64,000 bases of DNA from Microbispora amethystogenes (GCF_016863015.1 NZ_BOOB01000008.1:1-64000), one strand, 5' to 3'. Counted from the first letter of the stretch, positions 16,166 through 25,492 are shown. Notes: generated by a model not told the origin, from the sequence alone. Numbers and translations are program-made.

Positions 16166-17857
16166 ATGCTGGATCTCGCGCGCCGGCTCGGACCGGCGGC
16201 ACCGCTCGCCGCCCTCGCCGTCCTCGCCGTCTCCCCCGCGCACGCCTCCCCCGCACCCGCCCAGCCCGCGTACGCACAGCCCGCGCGTGCCGCGGCGACG
16301 GCGCCGGTCGAGAAGGACGAGGTGACCCTGGATCTCCGCCGGGACGGCGTGCTCCACGTGAAGGAGACGGTCGCCCCCGCCGGCGTGACGGTGCGGCGCA
16401 CGCCGATCACCCGCACCCGTTTCGACGACGGCCACGACCGCGTCTACCGCCTCTCCAACGTCAAGGGCGGCTCGTACGACGGGGAGACCCTGACGTTCGG
16501 GGGCACGGTCGAGTACGACGTGACCGGCGCGGTCGCGCCCGTCGCCGACGGCGCGGGCGGCGGAGGTGAGGAGCTGCGCTGGTTCGCGGTGTCCGGCCCG
16601 GTGCGGGAGGCGGTGGTGACCGTGACCGGCCCGGGCAGGGTGCAGAACCTGTCCTGCTTCGCGGGCGAGCCCGGCGCGGCCACGGCCTGCACCGGCGCGT
16701 CGGTCGACGAGACCGGCGCGACCGCCACGTTCGAGCAGCAGGACCTCCGGCAGGGCCAGACGCTCACCGTCGTCGTCGGCTATCCGAAGGGCGCGACCGG
16801 CGCGGCCCCGATCCTGGAGCGCAGGTTCGAGCTTTCCAACGCGTTCGCGCTCAACGCGGTGACCGGCGGGTCGCTCGCGGCGCTGCTGGTCCTGCTGCTG
16901 GGCGGCGTGGCGCTGCTCTACTGGACGCGCGGGCGCGACGCCCGGGTGATCGGCGGTGAGGCCGCCGGAACCACAGGCGATTGGATGGGACAGGTCAGCG
17001 GGCACGGCGACGGGCGCTTCACCCCGCCGGACGGGGTGCGGCCCGGGCAGATCGGCACGCTGGTCGACGAGCAGGCCGATGTGGTCGACGTGACCGCGAC
17101 CCTCGTCGACCTCGCCGTGCGCGGCTTCCTGCGGATCGACGAGCAGCCCCGGCAGACGTACGAGGCCCCGGACTGGTGCCTGGTCAAGCTGCCCGGCGCC
17201 CCGATCGGCGACCTGCTCCCCTACGAGCGCGCGCTCTGGGACGCGGTCTTCGACGGCCGCGACAGGGTGCTGCTGTCGCAGTTGCACGGGTCCTTCGCCG
17301 CGCGCCTCACGGCGGTGCGCGACGCGCTCTACCAGGACGTGGTGGACCAGGGCTGGTTCGCCCGGCGGCCCGACTCGGTGCGGTCACGCTGGACCACCCT
17401 CGGGGTGGCGGTGCTCGCGCTCGGGGTGGTCGCCACGGTCCTGCTCGCCTGGTTCACGTCGTACGGCCTGCTGGGACCGGCTCTGATCATCGCGGGCGCG
17501 GCCCTGGCCTTCGGCGGCCAGTACATGCCGGCCAAGACCGCCAAGGGCGCCGAGGCGCTGGCGCACACGCTCGGCTTCCGGGAGTACCTCGCCCACGCGA
17601 GCGTCGACGACGTGCCCCCGGACCGCCGGGTGGAGCTGTTCTCCCGCTACCTGCCGTACGCGGTGATCTTCGACAACGTGGACCGATGGGCGAGGATCGT
17701 CGGCGCGTTCACCGGCGACGGCCGGCAGGCCGACCACCTGTACTGGTATCAGGGACCGGCGGAGTGGGACCTGTCCAGGTTCGCCGACTCGATGCGGACG
17801 TTCACGCTGACCACCTCGGGCGCGATCTCGTCCTCCCGCCAGTTCCGCTCCCTCTGA
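16166..17857 (+). CDS. DUF2207 domain-containing membrane protein
   Basis: A 563-residue protein with signal peptide (about 1-28, cleavage near AHA-S), an extracytoplasmic beta-rich DUF2207 domain (about 40-225), a membrane helix at about 232-252, a cytoplasmic region containing a winged-helix-like segment (LVDLAVRGFLRIDEQ), two closely spaced membrane helices (about 408-450) and a C-terminal cytoplasmic part with FSRYLPYAVIFDNVDRWARI. The family is widespread in Gram-positives and of unknown function. The ATG is the first in-frame start with a plausible promoter. Confidence 0.8.
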   Translation: MLDLARRLGPAAPLAALAVLAVSPAHASPAPAQPAYAQPARAAATAPVEKDEVTLDLRRDGVLHVKETVAPAGVTVRRTPITRTRFDDGHDRVYRLSNVKGGSYDGETLTFGGTVEYDVTGAVAPVADGAGGGGEELRWFAVSGPVREAVVTVTGPGRVQNLSCFAGEPGAATACTGASVDETGATATFEQQDLRQGQTLTVVVGYPKGATGAAPILERRFELSNAFALNAVTGGSLAALLVLLLGGVALLYWTRGRDARVIGGEAAGTTGDWMGQVSGHGDGRFTPPDGVRPGQIGTLVDEQADVVDVTATLVDLAVRGFLRIDEQPRQTYEAPDWCLVKLPGAPIGDLLPYERALWDAVFDGRDRVLLSQLHGSFAARLTAVRDALYQDVVDQGWFARRPDSVRSRWTTLGVAVLALGVVATVLLAWFTSYGLLGPALIIAGAALAFGGQYMPAKTAKGAEALAHTLGFREYLAHASVDDVPPDRRVELFSRYLPYAVIFDNVDRWARIVGAFTGDGRQADHLYWYQGPAEWDLSRFADSMRTFTLTTSGAISSSRQFRSL

Positions 17858-17869
17858 TCCCATTCCTGC

Positions 17870-18454
17870 TCAGCCGGTGCGGTGGCGCCGGTAGTGGCGG
17901 GCGACCCGGGCACGGTTGCCACATCGCGTCGCCGAGCACCAGCGCCGGCGTGGATGCGCGGGCAGGAACAGCATCACGCAGTCGTCGGCCGCGCATTCGC
18001 GCACGTTCGTGACCGCCGGGTCGGTCAGCAGGTCGGCGACGGCCTCGGCGAGCACCGCGGCCAGGCGGACACCCGGCGGCCCGTCCCTGCGCGGCGCCGC
18101 GATGACGGCGGCGCCGTCCCACGTCAGCGCCCGGATCGCGGGCGCTGCCCGCTGCGCCTGGTTGATGCCTCGTAGGGACGCCTCGGGAGGACGGCCGCTC
18201 CGGCGGACCTGCTCGATGGCGGCCCGCGCGTGATCCCGCACCTCGTGCACGGCGGTGAGATCGCGGCCGGTCAGTGGCGGCGCGACGCCGTCCGCGTCGA
18301 ATACTCCGGCGAGCCGATCGGCCTCAAGAGCCAGCCAGGCCCGCAGTCCCTCGATCGTGGCGATCAGGTCGGCCGGGGCTCCCGACAGGCGCGGCCGGGT
18401 GTTGATCAGATCGAGAGCGAGCGGCTCTCCGGTCAGCGGGACGAAATCGGTCAT
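17870..18454 (-). CDS. CGNR zinc finger/ABATE domain regulator
   Basis: A 194-residue protein with an N-terminal ABATE-type (stress-induced regulator) domain beginning FVPLTGEPLALDLINTRP and a C-terminal CGNR zinc finger, ECAADDCVMLFL...RRWCSATRCGNRARVARHY, whose four Cys residues bind zinc. Such proteins act as transcription regulators. ATG 18454 is preferred to 18475 because a four-copy CCTAATGC-type operator begins just beyond it and TAGCAT lies seven bases upstream (leaderless). Divergent from an alpha/beta hydrolase gene, its likely target. Confidence 0.88.
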   Translation of the reverse strand: MTDFVPLTGEPLALDLINTRPRLSGAPADLIATIEGLRAWLALEADRLAGVFDADGVAPPLTGRDLTAVHEVRDHARAAIEQVRRSGRPPEASLRGINQAQRAAPAIRALTWDGAAVIAAPRRDGPPGVRLAAVLAEAVADLLTDPAVTNVRECAADDCVMLFLPAHPRRRWCSATRCGNRARVARHYRRHRTG

Positions 18455-18457
18455 GCG

Positions 18458-18537
18458 CCTAATGCTAAATCCCATGAAAAGGCATTAGGCTAACGATCAC
18501 CCCACCTAATGCCTAAGCCAATGAAGGGAGCATTAGG
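18458..18537. promoter_or_regulatory. Four evenly spaced operator sites between CGNR regulator and hydrolase
   Basis: CCTAATGC (18458-18465), GGCATTAGG (18481-18489), CCTAATGCC (18505-18513) and GCATTAGG (18530-18537) are one motif in alternating orientation, centres about 24 bp apart. They cover the whole divergent promoter region, from the -10 of the regulator to the ribosome binding site of the hydrolase. This is the layout of a cooperative repressor site, most simply for the CGNR protein itself. Confidence 0.75.
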
Positions 18538-18545
18538 AGATGGCG

Positions 18546-19421
18546 ATGTTCGCCGTTCCGCGCACGCGTCACCGGCACGTCGACGTCGACGGCGTACGGG
18601 TCTTCTACCGGGAGTCGGTCCCGGACGAGGGCGGTGGCGACGTCCCCGTGATGCTGCTGCTGCACGGGTTCCCCTCGGCCTCACACCAGTTCCGCCGGCT
18701 GATCGACGTGCTCGGCGCCCGCTACCGGTTGATCGCGCCCGACTACCCCGGCTTCGGGCACACCGAGGCGCCCACCGGCTTCATCTACACCTTCGACAAC
18801 CTCGCTCACGTGACGGAGGGCTTCGTCGAGCGGCTCGGGCTGACCCGGTTCGTCATGTACGTCTTCGACTTCGGCGCCCCGGTGGGCTTCCGGCTGGCGG
18901 CCCGGCACCCCGAACGGATCGCCGGCCTCGTCGTGCAGAACGGCAACGCGTACGAGGAGGGACTGTCGGCGGGCGCCCGCGCCTTCGTCGCGCTGCGCCC
19001 GGACGTCGAAGGCGACGAGGACAGAGTGCGCACGCTGCTGACGCAGGAGGCGACGCGCGCCCAGTACGAGGGCGGGACGGCCGACCCCACCCTGGTGGCG
19101 CCGGACGGCTGGACCCTCGACCAGCACTTCCTCGACCTGCCAGGACGCAAGGAGGCACAGGTCGCCCTGGCTTTCGACTACCACACCAATGTGGAGCGGT
19201 ATCCGACCTGGCAGGCATGGCTGCGCCGGCACCGGCCGCCCGCGCTCATCGTGTGGGGCCGCGACGACCCGTTCTTCCCCGAGCCCGGAGCCCACGCCTA
19301 CCTGCGCGACCTGCCCGACGCCGAACTGCACGTACTCGACACCGGTCACTTCGCGCTGGAGGACCGGCTTCCCGAAATCGCTCCCCTGATCGCCGCCTTC
19401 CTCGACCGCATCTGGAAGTGA
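18546..19421 (+). CDS. Alpha/beta hydrolase, epoxide hydrolase/haloalkane dehalogenase-like
   Basis: A 291-residue alpha/beta-fold hydrolase. The oxyanion motif is HGFPSASHQFR, the nucleophile elbow VFDFGAPVGFRLA carries Asp rather than Ser, and WGRDDPFF and DTGHFALED supply the acid and His. An Asp nucleophile points to the epoxide hydrolase/dehalogenase branch rather than esterases. ATG 18546 is preferred to 18540 because AGGAG is then six bases upstream. Divergent from the CGNR regulator and probably controlled by it through the shared operator array. Confidence 0.88.
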   Translation: MFAVPRTRHRHVDVDGVRVFYRESVPDEGGGDVPVMLLLHGFPSASHQFRRLIDVLGARYRLIAPDYPGFGHTEAPTGFIYTFDNLAHVTEGFVERLGLTRFVMYVFDFGAPVGFRLAARHPERIAGLVVQNGNAYEEGLSAGARAFVALRPDVEGDEDRVRTLLTQEATRAQYEGGTADPTLVAPDGWTLDQHFLDLPGRKEAQVALAFDYHTNVERYPTWQAWLRRHRPPALIVWGRDDPFFPEPGAHAYLRDLPDAELHVLDTGHFALEDRLPEIAPLIAAFLDRIWK

Positions 19422-19482
19422 CGGCGGCCGGAAAGCGACAGCGGCCGGAAAGCGACGGCGGCGGAAAGCGACGGCGGCCGGT
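19420..19482. repeat. Short 17-bp imperfect tandem repeat
   Basis: GACGGCGGCCGGAAAGC recurs about 3.7 times (19420-19436, 19437-19453, a 16-bp copy, then a partial) between the ends of the convergent hydrolase and asparaginase genes. It starts on the hydrolase stop codon. Confidence 0.75.
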
Positions 19483-20423
19483 CAGACGGCGTGGACGCGG
19501 ACCTCCCCGACCGGGACCCCGCCGCCGAACAGCGGCGTGGTCGCGAGCCCGGCGAGCTCGGGGGCGTCGATCCCGGCCGCGCGCAGGGCGGCGACGGTGA
19601 CGGGCACGCGGGCCCGGCCGCCGCCGTCCACGATCTTCACCGCACCGGCCCGGCCCTCGGCGTCGGCGAAGGCGTCGAACGCCTCCGCGCCCGACTTCAC
19701 CAGCAGCCCGGGGACGGCCCGCATCAGCACGGCCTCGGCCCGGGTTGTGCCGCTCGTCCACTCGGGGTGCGCGCGCATCGCGTCGGCGACGCGCCGCTCG
19801 GGGCTGCCGTCCGGGGCGAGCGTGAGGCGGCGGAAGGCGCGGGCCACCGCCGCCATCGAGACGAAGAACAGCGGCGCGCCGCAGCCGTCCACACCGGTCG
19901 CCGCGACCCGTTCACCGGTGAGCTCCTCCACCGTGGCGCGGATCGCGCGCTGCAACGGGTGCCCGGGATGCAGGTAGTCGTCCACCGGCCAGCCGTTGAC
20001 CACGCAGGTGGCGAGCATCGCCGCGTGCTTGCCCGAGCAGTTCATGAAGACCCGGCGGGCCTCGCCGTACTGCCGCAGGACCTGGCGGCTCGCCTCCTCG
20101 TCCAGCGGCAGGTCCTCGGGGCAGCGCAGGAAGGACTCGTCCAGCCCCGCGCCCGCGAGGATCTTCCGGGTGCCGTCGACGTGGAAGGACTCCCCGCTGT
20201 GGCTGGCGGCGGCCAGCGCGAGCAGCTCCCCCTCCAGCGGCAGGCCGGCCCGGACCATCGCGAGCGCCTGCAGCGGCTTCATCGCGGAGCGCGGCGAGGC
20301 GAGGCTCGCCGTGTCCCCGCGCACGAGGGCCGGGGAACCGTCCGCCCCGATCACGTGCACGCGTGCGCGGTGCACCGACTCGACGAATCCCGAACGGACG
20401 ACCTCTACCACTATCTCCGACAT
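19482..20423 (-). CDS. Asparaginase (type II, Rhizobium-etli type)
   Basis: A 313-residue enzyme of the family that includes R. etli AsnII, with the expected blocks [52 protein letters not shown] and [14 protein letters not shown]. The Ser/Lys of the SxxK and the SGKH segment belong to the catalytic serine-type site of this class. It should hydrolyse L-asparagine to aspartate and ammonia. TAGACT lies seven bases before the ATG, suggesting a leaderless transcript; the reading frame extends far upstream but only as out-of-family sequence. Divergent from dtd. Confidence 0.9.
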   Translation of the reverse strand: MSEIVVEVVRSGFVESVHRARVHVIGADGSPALVRGDTASLASPRSAMKPLQALAMVRAGLPLEGELLALAAASHSGESFHVDGTRKILAGAGLDESFLRCPEDLPLDEEASRQVLRQYGEARRVFMNCSGKHAAMLATCVVNGWPVDDYLHPGHPLQRAIRATVEELTGERVAATGVDGCGAPLFFVSMAAVARAFRRLTLAPDGSPERRVADAMRAHPEWTSGTTRAEAVLMRAVPGLLVKSGAEAFDAFADAEGRAGAVKIVDGGGRARVPVTVAALRAAGIDAPELAGLATTPLFGGGVPVGEVRVHAV

Positions 20424-20430
20424 GGGGCGC

Positions 20431-20436
20431 AGTCTA
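20431..20436 (-). promoter_or_regulatory. -10 element, leaderless asparaginase gene
   Basis: TAGACT on the minus strand, seven bases before the ATG at 20423. Confidence 0.45.
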
Positions 20437-20468
20437 CGAAGCCCCCGGACATGGCAGAATCCGGGGGC

Positions 20469-20894
20469 ATGCGTGCGGTCGTACAGCGGGTCAGTTCCGC
20501 GTCGGTTGTGGTGGAGGGCCGTGTCGTCGGAGCGATCGACGAACCCGGCCTGCTGGTGCTCGTGGGCGTCACCCACACCGACGGCCGGACCGAGGCGGCG
20601 CGGCTCGCCGCCAAACTCTGGGGGCTGCGGATCCTGCACGGCGAGAAGTCGTGTTCCGACGTCGGCGCCCCGCTGCTGGTCATCAGCCAGTTCACCCTGT
20701 ACGGCGACGCCCGCAGGGGCCGCAGGCCCACCTGGCAGTCGGCCGCTCCCGGCCCGGTGGCCGAGCCGCTGGTGGAGGCGGTGGTGGCCGAACTGCGGAC
20801 GCTCGGCGCGCGGGTCGAGACCGGCCTCTTCGGCGCCGACATGAAGGTGACCCTCACCAACGACGGCCCGATCACCCTCGTCCTCGACGTCTGA
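20469..20894 (+). CDS. dtd: D-aminoacyl-tRNA deacylase
   Basis: A 141-residue Dtd that hydrolyses D-amino acids from tRNA and guards translation fidelity. Signatures are [17 protein letters not shown], the [15 protein letters not shown] motif (catalytic Thr/Gln region) and the second-subunit loop [16 protein letters not shown] (the GP cis-proline variant reads NDGP). The ATG at 20469 fits the family N-terminus. Divergent from asparaginase with a 45-bp gap. Confidence 0.96.
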   Translation: MRAVVQRVSSASVVVEGRVVGAIDEPGLLVLVGVTHTDGRTEAARLAAKLWGLRILHGEKSCSDVGAPLLVISQFTLYGDARRGRRPTWQSAAPGPVAEPLVEAVVAELRTLGARVETGLFGADMKVTLTNDGPITLVLDV

Positions 20895-21034
20895 GCCCCG
20901 CGCAAGCCCCCACGAGAGCCTCCACGTGGGCCTCCGGGGCACAGGTTCCGGACGAGGCCTGATCCGCACCGGCCGGGGGATCTGCCCGGCCGGTCGACGC
21001 GGATGACCAGCAGGGCTGATCGGCGGGGGAACCG

Positions 21035-22111
21035 TCAGCGGACGCGGCGGCGCAGGGCGGGGTCGATGTGCACGTTGCGGCCCGCGTCCGGCGGCACGAC
21101 GACCTCCTGGCTCGCCGCCACCCCACCGGCCAGCAGGTCGATGTCCACCGGCACCGTCCGCTTGACGACCGCGAGGGCGATCGGGCCCAGCTCGTAGTGG
21201 CGGGCCGAGGAGCCCACGAACCCGAGCTGGCCGGGCTCGGCGGCGCCCTCCACGGCCGCCTCCGGCTCCGCCTCGACCGGGGTGCTCACGCCGAGCGTCA
21301 CCGGGGCGCCATGGGGCGGCAGGTCGTCGACGCTGCCGTCGAGGTGCAGGAAGACCAGGCGGCGGGGCGGGTGGCCGAGGTTGTGCACCCGGGCGACCGT
21401 CTCCTGCCCCCGGTAACAGCCCTTGTTCAGGTGGACCGCCACGCCGATCCAGCCGACCTCGTGGGGGATCGTCTTGTGGTCGGTCTCGAACCCGAGCCTG
21501 GGCACGTGGGCCGCGATGCGCAGCGCCTCGTAGGCCCACAGCCCGGCGGGGCGCAGGCCCAGCTCCTCCGGGAGACCGGCCAGCCGGTCGCGCGGCACGA
21601 GCAGATCGCCGCCCATCACGACGGTCCCCTCGGGAAGCGCGCGGCCCTCCTCCAGAGCCACGGGCTCACCCGCGGGGGCGGGCGGGGCGACGGAGACCAC
21701 CGCGTAGTCCGAGGTGACCTCGGCGATCTCGACCCGCAGCATGAACCGCATCTTCTCCAGGAAGGCGACCAGCTCCGCCGCGGTGCCCGGCTCCACGTGC
21801 GCCCACACGGCCTCGCCGTCGTCCACCAGGGTCAGGTGGTGCTCGACGCGGCCCTGGCCGTCCAGCAGCAGCGCCTGGGCGGGCGTGCCCGGCCGGAGCG
21901 TGTCCAGCTTCTGGGAGCTGAGGTCGTTGAGCCAGCCGAGCCGGTCGGGCCCGGCGACGCGCACGACCTCGCGGTCGCTCCGGTCGACCAGCGCCTGCCC
22001 CGCCGCGAGCGCGCGCTGCTCGGCGTAGGGGTCGCCGTAGTGGGCCGCCACCGTCTCGTCCGGCGCCTGCGCGGCCACCGCGCCGGATGTGTCAAGCAAA
22101 GGGCTCCGCAT
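21035..22111 (-). CDS. ygfZ: Folate-binding protein YgfZ/GcvT family
   Basis: A 358-residue protein of the YgfZ/COG0354 family, related to glycine cleavage T protein, which supports Fe-S cluster assembly or repair in a folate-dependent way. The family signature KGCYRGQETVAR with its conserved Cys is intact at about residues 237-248, and GWLNDLSSQKLD and LLLDGQGRVEHHL mark the N-terminal folate-binding domain. In Streptomyces the gene sits near fur and dtd; here a stressosome operon lies between ygfZ and fur. Confidence 0.92.
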   Translation of the reverse strand: MRSPLLDTSGAVAAQAPDETVAAHYGDPYAEQRALAAGQALVDRSDREVVRVAGPDRLGWLNDLSSQKLDTLRPGTPAQALLLDGQGRVEHHLTLVDDGEAVWAHVEPGTAAELVAFLEKMRFMLRVEIAEVTSDYAVVSVAPPAPAGEPVALEEGRALPEGTVVMGGDLLVPRDRLAGLPEELGLRPAGLWAYEALRIAAHVPRLGFETDHKTIPHEVGWIGVAVHLNKGCYRGQETVARVHNLGHPPRRLVFLHLDGSVDDLPPHGAPVTLGVSTPVEAEPEAAVEGAAEPGQLGFVGSSARHYELGPIALAVVKRTVPVDIDLLAGGVAASQEVVVPPDAGRNVHIDPALRRRVR

Positions 22112-22162
22112 GCCCCAAGGCTATTCGGTCCCCCGCTCCCGTCGCGGCCCCGGCTCGCCCCC

Positions 22163-22207
22163 TGTGGACAACGGAGCTGTGGACAACGGAGCTGCGGACA
22201 ACCGGGC
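22163..22207. promoter_or_regulatory. Three tandem DnaA-box-like sequences
   Basis: A 15-bp unit repeats three times (22163-22177, 22178-22192, 22193-22207). Its core TGTGGACAA is the exact complement of TTGTCCACA, the GC-rich actinobacterial DnaA box; the third copy, TGCGGACAA, has one change. All face the same way at 15-bp spacing, in the gap between ygfZ and the SpoIIE gene. No other origin features are visible, so a titration or regulatory site is likelier than oriC. Confidence 0.6.
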
Positions 22208-22227
22208 GGTGAGCGGCAGGGGTGACG

Positions 22228-23802
22228 TCAGCACGGCGCGCGGCAGATGGCGACCAGCGCCACGTCGTCCTCGCGGGCCCCGAACGTGGCGATGAGCCGG
22301 TCGCAGAAGCTCTCCAGGTCCTCGCCCACGTCTTCGGCCTGCTGGCGGGCGATCTCCAGGCTCTCGTCGAGCAGTTTGTCGCGGTCCTCGATCAGCCCGT
22401 CGGTGAACAGCACCATCGTGGCGCCCTCGGCCAGGTGAAGCCGGTCCACCCGGTACCGCTCCTCGGCCACGCCCAGCAGCAGGTTCCCGAACCGGTGATA
22501 GGCCGCCTCCCGGCCCGCCATCAGCGGCGGGATGTGCCCGGCGTTCACGAGTTCGATCTCACCCGTCTCCGGGTCGAGCAGGAGGATGCAGACGGTCGCC
22601 GTCATCCGGGGGTGATAGCGCCGCAGGACCGCGTTGAGCAGGCTCATCGACCGGGCCGGGTCGACCGCCTCGATCACCGACGCCCGCAGCGCGTATCGGA
22701 GCTCCGCCATCACGGTGGCGGCGTGCAGCGAGTGGCCCTGCACGTCGCCGAGCGCGATCAGCACCCGGTCGCCCAGTCGCAGGACCTCGTAGAAGTCCCC
22801 GCCCACCTCCACGTTGTCCACCGCGGGCTGATACCGCACGGCGATCCGCATGCCCGGCACGGGCGGGATCGTCTCGGGCAGCAGGCTGCGCTGCAGCGTC
22901 AGCGCGATCGTGTGCTCCTCGGCGTACGCGCGGGCCGCGTCGACGGCCAGGGCGATCGCCTGCCCGAACTGCCGCAGCAGGCTCATCTCGTCGCCGTCGA
23001 GCGGCCGGTCCGACTCCACGCCCAGGAAGACCGGCGGCCTGCCCGACTTCGTACGGCACAGCACGCCCGACACGCCCCCGGCCACCTCGCTGTCGGGGAC
23101 GATGGCGGCCCATCTCGAATTGTCCAGGTCGAACGTCCACACCCCGGTGGAGTCACCGACGGCGATGGCGGTGAGCTTGTCGAGAGTGTCGGGCCGCACC
23201 GGCCGGGCCGAGGCGGCCTCGCCGGGCCTGGCGGCGAACCTGCGCAGCGTCCCGTCCGGCGACACCGCCAGCACCCGCGCGAACCGGTCCACCAGCCGGG
23301 AGCAGCCCTCGGCGGCCACCGACAGCAGCCGCTCGAAGTCGTCCGCCTCGTTCAGCAGCAGCGTGATCTCGGCGAGCATGCTCAGCCGGGCCGCCATCCG
23401 CTCGGCCCGCTGCCGCGCCCGGTAGTAGCGCAGCATCGCCCGGACCGTCGCCGCGAACTCGTCGGGCTGGATCGGCTCGGAGAGGTACGCGTCGGCCCCG
23501 CGCTCCAGCCCCTCGGCGCGGTCGGCCGGCGTGATCGCGTTGCCGGACACCTGGATCACCGGGATCGAGGCGGTCTCGGGGTTGGCTTTGATCTTCTCGC
23601 AGACCTCCATGCCCCCGAGGTCGGGCATCCGCACGTCGAGGACGACCAGGTCCGGCCTGAGCGTCCCGACGAGGGCCAGCGCCTCCTCGCCGCCGCCGGC
23701 CTCCACCACGCGGTGCCCCGCCCGCCGCAGCCAGCTGGACAGGATGTAGCGCTTGGTCGGGAGGTCGTCGACCACGAGCACGGTCGCCGCGGCGTCAATC
23801 AT
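22228..23802 (-). CDS. Receiver-GAF-SpoIIE (PP2C) phosphatase
   Basis: A 524-residue protein: an N-terminal receiver domain (VLVVDDLPTKRY, phospho-acceptor LVVLDVRMPDLGG), a linker/GAF-like region (about 140-290) and a C-terminal PP2C-type SpoIIE phosphatase with GGDFYEVLRLGD, ALGDVQGHSLHAA, LFTDGLIE and the metal-binding REDDVALV. Such proteins dephosphorylate STAS-domain partners. It is the last gene of the stressosome operon and overlaps the hybrid kinase by eight bases; ATG 23802 has GGAGGTG upstream. The kinase REC/HisKA upstream is a likely phosphate source for its receiver. Confidence 0.92.
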   Translation of the reverse strand: MIDAAATVLVVDDLPTKRYILSSWLRRAGHRVVEAGGGEEALALVGTLRPDLVVLDVRMPDLGGMEVCEKIKANPETASIPVIQVSGNAITPADRAEGLERGADAYLSEPIQPDEFAATVRAMLRYYRARQRAERMAARLSMLAEITLLLNEADDFERLLSVAAEGCSRLVDRFARVLAVSPDGTLRRFAARPGEAASARPVRPDTLDKLTAIAVGDSTGVWTFDLDNSRWAAIVPDSEVAGGVSGVLCRTKSGRPPVFLGVESDRPLDGDEMSLLRQFGQAIALAVDAARAYAEEHTIALTLQRSLLPETIPPVPGMRIAVRYQPAVDNVEVGGDFYEVLRLGDRVLIALGDVQGHSLHAATVMAELRYALRASVIEAVDPARSMSLLNAVLRRYHPRMTATVCILLLDPETGEIELVNAGHIPPLMAGREAAYHRFGNLLLGVAEERYRVDRLHLAEGATMVLFTDGLIEDRDKLLDESLEIARQQAEDVGEDLESFCDRLIATFGAREDDVALVAICRAPC

Positions 23803-25492
23803 CGGCCCCACCTCCGCGCCGCGCGGCGACCGCCTCCCTGACCGCCTCCCTGACCGTCTCCAGCAGCCGGTCGCGGCGCAGCCCGTGCTTGCTCAGCGAC
23901 AGATGCGCGCTCTCCTGCTCGTCCAGCGCTCCCGACACCGTGACCACGGGCACCTCCCGGAGGATCTCGTCCTCGGCCATCCGCTGCCGCAGGGCGGCGC
24001 CGTCGAGGCGAGGCATGAACAGGTCGACCAGGGCGACGTCCGGGACGTGCTCACGCATCCGTTCGAGGGCTTCGTACCCGTCGGCGGCCTCGTCCACTAC
24101 GGCGGCGAAGCCGAACAGCAGACGCCGGGCGAGCGCGCGGAACCCCGCGTCGTCGTCGGCCACCAGCACATGGCCGATCTCGGGGCTCGCCATCCGGTGC
24201 GGCACCCGCAGCTCCACCGTCGTCCCCTCCCCCTGCCTGCTCGACAGCTCCAGCGTGCCACCGAGCGCCTCCGCGAGCCTGCGGGCGTACGGCAGGCCGA
24301 GGCCGGTCCCCTTCGCCTTGAGCTGGAGCGGCCCGGGCACCTGGAAGAACTCCTCGAAGACGCGCTCCAGGAACTCCTCGGGGATGCCGACGCCGGTGTC
24401 GGAGATGGTGAAGACGACTTCGGCCATCTCCGGGTCGACCTCGGCGCTCAGCCGCACCTCACCCTCCTGGGTGAATTTCAGCGCGTTGCTGAGCAGGTTG
24501 CGCAGGATCCGGGTGAGCATGACCTCGTCGACGAGCATCTCGCCGACCTCGGGGGACACCTCGATGACCAGGCCGACCCCCTCCGCCCGTACGGCGGTGT
24601 GCAGTGTCCCGCGCAGCGCCTCGGCCAGTGCGACGACGTCCACCAGCGACGGCTCCGGGTCGAGCCGGCCCGACTCGGCCTTGGCCAGGTCGAGCAGCTC
24701 CCCCACCAGGCCGAGCAGCGTCTCCGCGCTGCTGCCGATGAGGTTCACCTGGTGCTCCTGCTCCTCGCTCAGCGGCTGGCCCCCCTGGCCGACCATGAGC
24801 CGGACCAGCCCGATGATCGAGGTCAGCGGCAGCCGCAGCTCGTGGCTCACGCTGGCCCAGAACCGCTGTCTGGCCTCGGCGGCGCTGCGCAGCTGGGACG
24901 ACTTCTCGTCCAGCTCGGCGTAGAGCGCCACGACCCCCCGGTTGGTCTCCTCCAGCTCCGCCGACAGCTGGTTGTACAGCGCCATCACGCCCTGGTTGGT
25001 CTCCTCCAGCTCGCCGTTGAGCCGCAGGACCTCCTCCAGCGTGCGGGCCAGCTCCTTGTTCTGCTCGCGCAGCTCGTCCAGCGCGGTGGCGGGCGCCAGC
25101 GGCGCCAGCTCGGCCCGGATGTCGGCGGCCGAGGGGCTCCGCCGGTGCCCCGGCACCCGCTTCACCAGCGTGACGCGCCCCTCCTCCGCGGCCAGGGTGA
25201 CCTCGTCGACCAGGCGGCCGGCGAGCGTCAGGCCCTCGCTGCGCCGCATGCCGTGCCCGTCGCCGTACTCGACGGTGACGACCACCCGGTCCTCGGCCAG
25301 GCTGAAGGTCACGTGTCCTGCCGCGCCCGAGGCCAGCACCTCGCGGCCGATCTCGCTGAGCGCGGTCGCCATGCGGATCTGGTCCTGCGACTCCATGCCC
25401 ACGAGCTCGGCGATCCGCCTGCCGAGCCGCCGGACCGCGAAGACGTCCTGGTCTCCGCTGATGTCCGCGCGGGTGAGCACCTCGCCCGTCAC
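23795..25492 (-). CDS. Hybrid histidine kinase with N-terminal RsbT-like domain
   Basis: The 565-residue protein has, in order, an RsbT/anti-sigma-like HATPase module (RRLGRRIAELVGMESQDQI), a coiled-coil signalling helix with two ELEETN-type repeats (about 150-200), HisKA (FWASVSHELRLPLTSI), HATPase (NLLSNALKFTQEGE, DTGVGIPEE, GTGLGLPYARR) and a C-terminal receiver (VLVADDDAGFRA, LVDLFMPRLDG). GTG 25492 overlaps the previous stop by four bases (GTGA). It sits in a stressosome operon, so it may turn stressosome output into phosphorelay signalling. Confidence 0.9.
   Translation of the reverse strand: MTGEVLTRADISGDQDVFAVRRLGRRIAELVGMESQDQIRMATALSEIGREVLASGAAGHVTFSLAEDRVVVTVEYGDGHGMRRSEGLTLAGRLVDEVTLAAEEGRVTLVKRVPGHRRSPSAADIRAELAPLAPATALDELREQNKELARTLEEVLRLNGELEETNQGVMALYNQLSAELEETNRGVVALYAELDEKSSQLRSAAEARQRFWASVSHELRLPLTSIIGLVRLMVGQGGQPLSEEQEHQVNLIGSSAETLLGLVGELLDLAKAESGRLDPEPSLVDVVALAEALRGTLHTAVRAEGVGLVIEVSPEVGEMLVDEVMLTRILRNLLSNALKFTQEGEVRLSAEVDPEMAEVVFTISDTGVGIPEEFLERVFEEFFQVPGPLQLKAKGTGLGLPYARRLAEALGGTLELSSRQGEGTTVELRVPHRMASPEIGHVLVADDDAGFRALARRLLFGFAAVVDEAADGYEALERMREHVPDVALVDLFMPRLDGAALRQRMAEDEILREVPVVTVSGALDEQESAHLSLSKHGLRRDRLLETVREAVREAVAARRGGGADD

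Noticed and set aside
22163-22207. Chromosomal origin oriC
   Set aside because: Only three boxes, no AT-rich unwinding region and no dnaA/dnaN genes nearby.
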